Shown: in pieces, positions 7,805 through 13,524 of the stretch
Numbering within the stretch: the first letter of the stretch is position 1
Layout: every line of letters begins with the position of its first letter
Assembly (NCBI GenBank): GCA_964552325.1
Contig: CAZKHA010000092.1
Span: 1 to 13,524 of the forward strand
Reading direction: 5' to 3'
Length of the DNA: 13,524 bases
Source of the DNA: CAZKCK01 sp964552325
GTDB taxonomy: Bacteria > Bacteroidota > Bacteroidia > Bacteroidales > TTA-H9
Translations under genes and position numbers: made by a program
Notes under the pieces: model-generated
Databases searched by the model: none
What the model was told of the DNA's origin: nothing
What the model saw: the letters and a program-made list of their open reading frames with translations, nothing else

Positions 7805-9163
7805 TTATAAACCGTTGATTTTTAAATAGTCAGGTAGTATTTCCAAGGCAGTTACCGTTTCCAGTTCTTCTCCTTTTCGTATCAGTTCGGGTTTTGATTG
7901 GCTTGTAATCAATAGTACATTGGGCCTAAGAGTGATAAATTGCATCCATTGGGTCATGTTATACGCTCCCACATGGTGTACAACCACATGGTCGCCTTTG
8001 TTAAGCAACGGAAGCGCAATATTGTCTCGTACCACATCAATGTTCATGCACAATGGGCCATACAGTGTTGTATCTTCGGTGTAATGTGTAAAGTCTTGCC
8101 CCGGGCTAATTTTGTGGTCGTACCAAAAGGCTGTAAACAGTATGTTTACACCAAAGTCCATGATGGTGGTACGTTTGCCGATGGAGGAGCGCTTGTTTGA
8201 AATAACAGTGCCCAACAAAAATCCAGCCTCATCAATAAGTGCTCTACCTGTTTCGAGTATCAACAATGGCAAATCGCCCGAAGGCAGGTTGCTATTAATC
8301 AATGCTGTGGTGATGGCTTCGGCATAATCATCAAAAACGGGGTTGGTGTCAGAGCCGGGAAGATAGGCTCCTTTTAGTGTGTTTGGCGAAGCAAACCCAC
8401 CACCTAGGTCAATGTATTTTATTGAATGGTTATATTTGGTTTTAAGGCCCACGGCCAAATCGGCAAGTTTTGTAGCTGCCACTGCGTAGGCTTGTGCCGT
8501 AATCATAAAGGTTCCAATATGGCAATGCAGGCCAACCAAATCCATTTTTTCTGATCGCATAATCCTGTTAAGCACATCCCAAGCTTGGCCATTTTCATAA
8601 TTAAAGCCAAACCGGTCCCAAATTGGGTAAACACCCGTATCCATGTTAACCCGTATAGCTACTTTGGGGCGCTTGTTGAGCCGTCCGGTCAGTTCTACAA
8701 TTGAATAGAATTCATCCAAATGGTCGATATGGATGAGCGAATCGTTGATAATGGCTTTTTCAAGGTCAGACGATGTTTTGTCAGGGCCATTAAAAATAAT
8801 TTTTGAGCCAGGCACACCATTTCGTAAGGCTTTATCATATTCAAAACCAGAAACCACCTCAGCCCAGCTTCCTTCTTGGTGGAAGATCTGACACACAGCA
8901 TCAAGGTAATTGGTTTTATAGGACCATGCAAACTGCACCTTTGGATAGCGTGTAGTAAATGCCCGAAGCGCTTTTTTATAGGTAGAGCGAATTGTGTTTT
9001 CTGATAGTACGAATAAAGGCGAGCCATACGAGGCTATCAAATCCTTTATTGGTATGCCTTCGATGTGGGTAAGAGGCTTGTATTCTTTGCGGCTCCCAAA
9101 TTTGTTGGGTAAATCGCTTTCAAGGCGCTTTATAATTGGCCTTTCGTATCGTAGTTTTTCCAT
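7805..9163 (-). CDS. Fold-III PLP-dependent decarboxylase (DAP/ornithine decarboxylase-like)
   Basis: The 452-residue protein has the alanine-racemase-type barrel plus C-terminal beta domain of diaminopimelate/ornithine decarboxylases. Lys83 in AWSYKTN is the PLP lysine, His215 in GLHCHIGT stacks on the cofactor, and RFGF (184-187), DLGGGF (252-257), ETGR (304-307) and Tyr401 (GAYN) complete the cofactor site. The catalytic Cys372 from the partner subunit is kept. Its context is GPLCMNID rather than the C-E-S of lysine-pathway DAP decarboxylases, so the substrate is probably not free meso-diaminopimelate. A 35-residue N-terminal extension precedes the barrel. The gene starts 2 bases after the ATP-grasp stop and closes the cassette. 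In butirosin biosynthesis a related decarboxylase (BtrK) acts on an amino acid tethered to a carrier protein by an ATP-grasp ligase. A similar logic is an inference here. A lysA role is less likely. Confidence 0.85.
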   Translation of the reverse strand: MEKLRYERPIIKRLESDLPNKFGSRKEYKPLTHIEGIPIKDLIASYGSPLFVLSENTIRSTYKKALRAFTTRYPKVQFAWSYKTNYLDAVCQIFHQEGSWAEVVSGFEYDKALRNGVPGSKIIFNGPDKTSSDLEKAIINDSLIHIDHLDEFYSIVELTGRLNKRPKVAIRVNMDTGVYPIWDRFGFNYENGQAWDVLNRIMRSEKMDLVGLHCHIGTFMITAQAYAVAATKLADLAVGLKTKYNHSIKYIDLGGGFASPNTLKGAYLPGSDTNPVFDDYAEAITTALINSNLPSGDLPLLILETGRALIDEAGFLLGTVISNKRSSIGKRTTIMDFGVNILFTAFWYDHKISPGQDFTHYTEDTTLYGPLCMNIDVVRDNIALPLLNKGDHVVVHHVGAYNMTQWMQFITLRPNVLLITSQSKPELIRKGEELETVTALEILPDYLKINGL

Positions 9164-9165
9164 TT

Positions 9166-10209
9166 TTAAAGTTCTCCAGTTGTTGAAATTTCTTGAAATT
9201 CAGATATATCTACTATCATGTCCCATGAATAGCGTACAAACATTTTACCAATAAGGTAGGTGTCGAAGGCAGGGGGTGTTTGCCCAATGGCAAGCCTAAC
9301 AAGGGTTTCCGGAATATTTTGTCCGGCGCCTTTGCTAAGGTAAATCCAGGCGGGCATTCGGGGGTTTATCTCTAAAAGGTAGAAATCTTGGTTTTTATCT
9401 TTCATAAGCTCTAGTTCAAAACCACCTCTCCATTTGGTTTTGGATATAAAGTCACGCGTCATCTCAATCATGGCATTATCATCAATGGTAATCCCACCCC
9501 AAGCTTTTCCTTTATCGGTAATGTATTGTTTACGCATGGGTATAGCAGCCAACATGTTGCCAAATCCATCACCTAAACCAGTTATATTGTATTCGGCACC
9601 GTGCACAAATTCCTGGATAATGATGGGTAAGCCCCATTTTGCCGAGATCTTGTGAAAATAGCTTTTTGCCTGTTCTTTGTTATAGGCTATGCTGGCATCA
9701 TAAAACTTTCCTTTTATAACCAATGGATACTCAAATCCTTCGGGTAAATGATAAAGGTCGGTTACATCAAAAATGGGCTTGCTAGCAGGCACCCGAATGC
9801 CATATTTTTCACCAAACTTATCCAGGTTTACTTTATGGCGTTCTTCAAATTGCTCGAGTGTGGGCAAAAAGGTTCTAATACCCATTGATAACAAGCGCTT
9901 TTCAAGTTTAATGTACGAATAAAGCTCTGCATCAAAGTTAGGGATGATTACGTCGAGCTGTTCTTTTTCGTGAATGTATTGAATTCGTTCAAAAAGCAAT
10001 TCAACACCAGCCGAAGGGTAGGGGACTTGGTAGGTATGATCAACCAAATCGTGCATATAAATCCCTGGCTCAAGCGACTCGTAGGCAAAACCAATGATGC
10101 GAACATCAAAATAATCAGAATCGATTAAGCAGCGGATAACGGCAACACCCGGACCTGGGCTGTCGATAGCATTAAGGCCGGTTACGGCTATGGTTAGCTT
10201 AGGTTTCAT
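9166..10209 (-). CDS. ATP-grasp carboxylate-amine/thiol ligase
   Basis: I place the start at the ATG at 10209, giving 347 residues. The frame is open to an ATG at 10284, but the first 25 residues of that longer version do not resemble the family, and MKPKLTIAVTG is a typical opening. The N-terminal domain has a Gly/Pro-rich turn (TGLNAIDSPGPGVAVI) like carbamoyl-phosphate-synthase-type ATP-grasp proteins. The ATP-binding region follows: Lys166/Lys168 in LVIKGKF, the adenine-contact strand IIIQEFVHG (197-204), and metal ligands Glu267 (FELEL) and Glu280/Asn282 in LLEINPR. Such enzymes activate a carboxylate as an acyl-phosphate and join it to an amine or thiol. The start overlaps the stop of the PqqD-like gene by 11 bases, suggesting coupling, and the decarboxylase follows 2 bases later. 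The substrate is unknown; attachment of an amino acid to a peptide or carrier is my inference. Confidence 0.82.
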   Translation of the reverse strand: MKPKLTIAVTGLNAIDSPGPGVAVIRCLIDSDYFDVRIIGFAYESLEPGIYMHDLVDHTYQVPYPSAGVELLFERIQYIHEKEQLDVIIPNFDAELYSYIKLEKRLLSMGIRTFLPTLEQFEERHKVNLDKFGEKYGIRVPASKPIFDVTDLYHLPEGFEYPLVIKGKFYDASIAYNKEQAKSYFHKISAKWGLPIIIQEFVHGAEYNITGLGDGFGNMLAAIPMRKQYITDKGKAWGGITIDDNAMIEMTRDFISKTKWRGGFELELMKDKNQDFYLLEINPRMPAWIYLSKGAGQNIPETLVRLAIGQTPPAFDTYLIGKMFVRYSWDMIVDISEFQEISTTGEL

Positions 10210-10447
10210 TGTCGATGAGCCTGAAGTGGTTAAGCATACCCTCGAAATCAGAAAAGTCTTTTTCAAGGGTAGCAACATCAACATGGTATTTGTTTAAGAT
10301 AACCGTGATGATTTCATCTTTTGGTTTTCCCGCTTTAGCCATACCCAATATTTCAGAAGCTATGGGGTTAAGGGAGTACGATTCACCCGTGGAGGGGTTG
10401 AATACAAATCCAGAATCACTGGTGGCGACGTTGGTCTTTATTTTCAT
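10199..10447 (-). CDS. PqqD-like small protein (RRE-type peptide-binding fold)
   Basis: This 82-residue protein fits the PqqD family pattern. An N-terminal beta hairpin (GFVFNPSTGESYSLN, 13-27) is followed by NPIASEILGMAKAGKPKDEI, a helical linker, then YHVDVATLEKDFSDFEGML and a final FRLI. PqqD and related RIPP recognition elements bind leader peptides and hand them to modifying enzymes. The protein is compact and cytoplasmic, with no signal peptide. It shows no Asp-Ser-Leu phosphopantetheine site, so it is not an acyl carrier protein. The gene lies 12 bases after the stop of the T9SS cargo gene and its stop overlaps the ATP-grasp start, which points to a shared role. No separate short precursor peptide gene is visible next to it, so the protein may itself carry the substrate or recognise one encoded elsewhere. 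Confidence 0.78.
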   Translation of the reverse strand: MKIKTNVATSDSGFVFNPSTGESYSLNPIASEILGMAKAGKPKDEIITVILNKYHVDVATLEKDFSDFEGMLNHFRLIDNET

Positions 10448-10459
10448 ATAAATAAATTT

Positions 10460-11254
10460 TTAATTGATTATCAGTTTTTTAGCTGAAGATGAGAAGTTTG
10501 AAGTTTCGATGCGATAAACATAGAAGCCTTTTGGAAGCATTCCTGCAGGAATAACCAAATCAGAGAATGATCGATCGATACGGTAAGATTGAATGGTTCT
10601 GCCCTGCTCGTCCATAATGCGTAAAATGGCATCATTGGTTTGGGCTGGCAATTCGTAGGGTATGGTCACTTGGCCTGATGAAGGGTTGGGGTAAGCTGCA
10701 GAAACCTTTCCGCTGGGGTTAAGTGGCTGTGGGGCGATGGCAGTGGCAAGTTGCCCAGGAATAGTATAAACCTTGGTGGTGGTTGTAGTAATAGTTTGCG
10801 AGTAGTCATATACCCAAATAAAAAGCTTTGCACCCGTTTGGGCATTGTAAACAGCGGAGTATCCACCACCCGGAACACTAAGTAACACCGTTCCCGATTC
10901 ATTGGCTATTCGGGTTTCATACTTACCATAACCTAGGTTTGAATCGTAATAATAGGTTACATAAAGCAATTCTATCGCATTGTCATTGTTAAACAGGTCT
11001 TCACTAACATATGCTAAATCAACTAAGTAGTGGTTAGCTGGCATGCTAAGCGAAACGCTTTTCCAAACCGAATGGTCAGGGTTGTAAAAAATGCACTTGC
11101 TGTTGGTGGCATCCATTGCATAGAATTTGTATCCAGATGTTGGAAGTTGAGTGTAAGCAACTGATAAACCTGTAAAGGTATATTCTGGCAAAATTTGAGC
11201 TTTCAAGCTCACTGCGGCCAAGGTGCAGAGTACGGCCAAGAAAAGTCTTTTCAT
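10460..11254 (-). CDS. Secreted protein with type IX secretion (Por) C-terminal sorting domain
   Basis: The 264-residue protein has a Sec signal peptide (1-20: MKRLF, hydrophobic core, SLKAQ) and ends in a T9SS sorting domain from about residue 187. That domain starts with AAYPNPSSGQV, has a middle ILRIMDEQGRTIQSY strand pair and ends in KGFYVYRIE and KKLIIN, all typical of the Por secretion tail. The domain directs export through the outer membrane and is normally cleaved and exchanged for surface anchoring. The 165-residue central part is beta-rich, with Tyr-rich strands and a Thr run at 156-160, and matches no family I recognise. It heads the cassette and ends 12 bases before the PqqD-like gene, so it is likely co-transcribed. 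A direct part in the pathway is possible, but T9SS cargo genes are common in this phylum. Confidence 0.88.
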   Translation of the reverse strand: MKRLFLAVLCTLAAVSLKAQILPEYTFTGLSVAYTQLPTSGYKFYAMDATNSKCIFYNPDHSVWKSVSLSMPANHYLVDLAYVSEDLFNNDNAIELLYVTYYYDSNLGYGKYETRIANESGTVLLSVPGGGYSAVYNAQTGAKLFIWVYDYSQTITTTTTKVYTIPGQLATAIAPQPLNPSGKVSAAYPNPSSGQVTIPYELPAQTNDAILRIMDEQGRTIQSYRIDRSFSDLVIPAGMLPKGFYVYRIETSNFSSSAKKLIIN

Positions 11255-11276
11255 TTATGTACGGTTTTTAATGCTA

Positions 11277-11284
11277 CAAAAGTA
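11277..11284 (-). promoter_or_regulatory. Bacteroidota -7 promoter element (TAnnTTTG) before the T9SS-PqqD-ATP-grasp-decarboxylase unit
   Basis: The minus strand reads TACTTTTG, a perfect match to TAnnTTTG. It sits 22 bases before the ATG at 11254, which would leave a leader of only about 15-20 bases. No good TTG -33 element is present at the usual spacing. Terminator-like separation from the EF-G gene upstream supports an independent start here. Confidence 0.55.
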
Positions 11285-11353
11285 TTAGCATCTACCCTGA
11301 TGGGTGTTACGGAATTTTGTGATAATTGTATAAGATTTTAAAGGCTTAACAAT

Positions 11354-11382
11354 AAAAAAAGGCCACCCGTAGGCAGCCTTTT
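11354..11382 (-). terminator. Rho-independent terminator after the EF-G paralogue gene
   Basis: Read on the minus strand, the arms GGCTGCC and GGTGGCC pair around a TACG loop, with two internal G-T wobbles, and the stem is extended by AAAA/TTTT. A run of seven Ts follows. It lies 22 bases after the EF-G stop (11405) and before the promoter of the next unit, so it separates the two. Confidence 0.8.
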
Positions 11383-11404
11383 CATTGATTTATAGCAATT
11401 TGTA

Positions 11405-13524
11405 CTATTCTTCGCTTTCTTGTTCCTCGTATGCTTTAAGCAGAGCTGTTTGTACATCGGGAGGAACTTGGGCATACTCAGCAAATTTGAGTCCATAGGT
11501 GGCACGACCACTTGTGATGGAGCTAAGCGAAGTTTGGTAGCGGTTCATTTCGGCCAGCGGCACACGGGCTTTAATTTTTTGGTAGTTGCCTTCGCTATCC
11601 ATACCCATTATAATGGCGCGGCGACCTTGGAGATCGGTCATAACATCACCCATTTTTCCTTCAGGAACAATTACTTCCACATCGTAAATGGGCTCCAAGA
11701 TTTTTGGACCGGCATTTTTAAAGGCTTCTTTAAATGCGGCGCGTCCTGCTAATTTGAAGGAGATTTCGTTTGAATCGACGGGGTGCATTTTGCCATCATA
11801 AATGTTGACAACTATATCGCGGGCATAAGAGCCGGTTAAGGGGCCTTGTTCCATTTTTTCCATGATACCTTTAAGGATAGCGGGTATAAAGCGGGCATCG
11901 ATTACGCCCCCTACAATACAACTATTCATAACCAATTTTCCACCCCATTCAAGTTCAATAATATCTTGGCCACGAACCGGGAATTCTGTCTGATTTGGCA
12001 TACCTTCATAATATGGCTGAACCATCATATGAACTTCGCCAAACTGACCCGAACCGCCTGATTGTTTTTTGTGACGGTAATTAGCTTTCGAAGATTTGGT
12101 AATGGTTTCGCGGTAAGGGATACGAGGAGCAATAAACTCGATAGCAATTTTTTCAAGGTTCTCGAGATGCCATTTTGCGATATTCAGGTGAAGTTCGCCT
12201 TGTCCGCCAACTATGAGCTGCCTTAGTTCTTTTGAATAGCCAACGGTAAGGGTAGGGTCAACCCTGTGGATTTCATTTAATAATGTACCAAGTTTTTCGT
12301 CATCTGCTTGGTTTTTGGCTTTGCAAGCCATGGTAATTTTTGGTGCTGGATATTCGAGTGGAGTGATGACATCGTCAGCATTTTTACCTGAATTTAAGGT
12401 AGTGTTGGTTCGGGAGTTTTTCAACTTGATGGTTGATGCAATATCTCCGGCCACAGCTTTTTCAATCTTGGTTCTGTTCTTACCAGCACTTACAAACATT
12501 TGAGAAACCCTTTCTTTGGCTCCGCTTACGCTGTTCACCATATCCATGGCTTCGGTAACTTCGCCGGCATATACCTTAAAGAAGGTAATTTCGCCTAAAT
12601 GCTGCTCTATTGAAGTTTTAAAAACAAAAGCACATGCAGGTTCAGATGCTTTGCAGGTAAGTTCTTTTCCAGTGGTGGTTTTAACGCCGGGCATTTCGTT
12701 GGGTGCAGGTGCTGATGTACCGATAAACTGGAGCAAGCGTTTGGCGCCCATATTGTGTTTAGCATTTACGCATAATACAGGGAAAACACCGCGGTTAATA
12801 AGCCCAAGTTTTAAGCCTTTGGCCATATCATCTTCTGATAATGATCCGTTTTCGAAGAACTTTTCCATCAAAGCTTCGTCATTAGCGGCTAGATCTTCTA
12901 CCAGTTTGGCATAAAGTTCGTCGGCTTTGTCTTTTTCGTTGGCTGGGATGTCAAGAATTTCGGGCTTGCCTCCATTTTCGGGATACTTGTAGAGCTTCAT
13001 TTGAAGTAGATCAACAAAGCTGTTAAAGCCAATTCCCTCATTTATTGGATATTGGCATACTGTAACACCACCTCCAAATTGTTGGCGAAGTTGGCGTACT
13101 GTTTCTTCGAAGTTCGAGTTTTCGTGTTCTAAATGGTTAATGGCAAAAACTACGGGTTTATTGGCACGGGTGGCATAACGCCAGGTAATTTCGGTACCAA
13201 CTTCAACACCGTTTTGTGCATTCACAACCATAACTGCGGTATCAACAACATTTAAAGCTGCTAGCACTTCACCCATGAAATCATCGAAGCCCGGAGTATC
13301 TATAATGTTGATTTTCTTACCATCAACTTCGCTATAGAGTACTGTTGAAGTAACCGAATTCTGCCTTTCGAGTTCTATTTCCCGATAGTCAGAAACCGTG
13401 TTCTTGTCTTCAATGGTTCCTCTTCTGTTTATAACACCACCTTCAAATAGCATTGATTCTGCCAAGGTAGTTTTACCGGTTTTAGCGCCACCTATAAGGG
13501 CGATATTTCTGATTTCATTCGTTT
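11405..13524 (-). CDS. fusA2: Elongation factor G paralogue (EF-G2-like), degenerate G domain; 5' end outside window
   Basis: The visible 705 residues match EF-G over its full domain order, and the frame stays open to the window edge with no in-frame ATG before the P-loop, so a few N-terminal residues are missing. A TTG at 13465 is not the real start. The P-loop GGAKTGKTT is intact. Later GTPase motifs differ from canonical EF-G: DTPGH is DTPGF (visible residues 75-79), NKxD is NHLE (129-132), and the SAxK-type G5 is NAK (253-255). The ribosome-facing parts are well conserved: VDPTLTV, GQGELHL and the domain IV segment KQSGGSGQFGEV. From memory, a Bacteroides EF-G2 paralogue supports translocation while lacking GTPase activity, and this gene fits that type. 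A ribosome-related role is well supported; the loss of GTP hydrolysis is inferred from the missing His. A terminator follows directly, so it is probably expressed apart from the downstream cassette. Confidence 0.87.
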   Translation of the reverse strand, partial: TNEIRNIALIGGAKTGKTTLAESMLFEGGVINRRGTIEDKNTVSDYREIELERQNSVTSTVLYSEVDGKKINIIDTPGFDDFMGEVLAALNVVDTAVMVVNAQNGVEVGTEITWRYATRANKPVVFAINHLEHENSNFEETVRQLRQQFGGGVTVCQYPINEGIGFNSFVDLLQMKLYKYPENGGKPEILDIPANEKDKADELYAKLVEDLAANDEALMEKFFENGSLSEDDMAKGLKLGLINRGVFPVLCVNAKHNMGAKRLLQFIGTSAPAPNEMPGVKTTTGKELTCKASEPACAFVFKTSIEQHLGEITFFKVYAGEVTEAMDMVNSVSGAKERVSQMFVSAGKNRTKIEKAVAGDIASTIKLKNSRTNTTLNSGKNADDVITPLEYPAPKITMACKAKNQADDEKLGTLLNEIHRVDPTLTVGYSKELRQLIVGGQGELHLNIAKWHLENLEKIAIEFIAPRIPYRETITKSSKANYRHKKQSGGSGQFGEVHMMVQPYYEGMPNQTEFPVRGQDIIELEWGGKLVMNSCIVGGVIDARFIPAILKGIMEKMEQGPLTGSYARDIVVNIYDGKMHPVDSNEISFKLAGRAAFKEAFKNAGPKILEPIYDVEVIVPEGKMGDVMTDLQGRRAIIMGMDSEGNYQKIKARVPLAEMNRYQTSLSSITSGRATYGLKFAEYAQVPPDVQTALLKAYEEQESEE

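Noticed and set aside
10210..10284. Longer N-terminus for the ATP-grasp protein from the ATG at 10284
   Set aside because: The extra 25 residues lie wholly inside the PqqD-like gene and do not resemble the family; the ATG at 10209 begins a typical first strand.
10199..10447. Reading the 82-residue protein as an acyl carrier protein
   Set aside because: It lacks the Asp-Ser-Leu phosphopantetheine site and begins with beta strands, whereas carrier proteins are all helical.
12516..12914. Plus-strand open frame of 132 codons within the EF-G gene
   Set aside because: It lies opposite a strongly conserved EF-G coding region and resembles no known protein; it is an antisense shadow.
13463..13465. 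TTG as the start of the EF-G paralogue
   Set aside because: Starting here would remove the P-loop GGAKTGKTT, which is encoded in frame just upstream; the true start lies past the window edge.

Overview
This window looks like chromosomal DNA from a member of the Bacteroidota. The signs are a secreted protein with a type IX secretion (T9SS) C-terminal sorting domain, a promoter element of the TAnnTTTG type used by the Bacteroidota sigma factor, starts without clear Shine-Dalgarno sequences, an AT-leaning composition, and family members typical of that phylum (an EF-G2-like paralogue and a urea-transporter/M23 fusion). The exact genus cannot be read from the sequence. All nine genes lie on the minus strand, so transcription runs from high to low coordinates. 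No gene-free stretch exceeds about 150 bases.

Right end (11405-13524): an EF-G paralogue, cut at its N-terminus by the window edge. Its G-domain motifs are degenerate. A rho-independent terminator lies just behind it (11354-11382).

Middle (7805-11254): a tight four-gene unit headed by a perfect TAnnTTTG element at 11277-11284. In order it encodes a small T9SS-sorted secreted protein, an 82-residue PqqD-like protein, an ATP-grasp ligase and a fold-III PLP-dependent decarboxylase. The last three genes are overlapping or 2-12 bases apart. A small recognition or carrier-like protein with a carboxylate-amine ligase and an amino-acid decarboxylase suggests a dedicated peptide- or amino-acid-modifying pathway. 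This is the most interesting part of the window.

Left (1-7702): a second probable operon. It contains a membrane sensor histidine kinase with a double-Cache-like extracytoplasmic domain, a class I/II aminotransferase, a polysaccharide (Wzx/MATE-like) flippase, a urea-transporter domain fused to an M23 metallopeptidase, and a TPR plus beta-barrel-like outer-membrane protein cut by the left edge. The last four genes overlap by 4-13 bases, which suggests translational coupling. The operon reads as an envelope-related unit, but its shared purpose is not evident from sequence.
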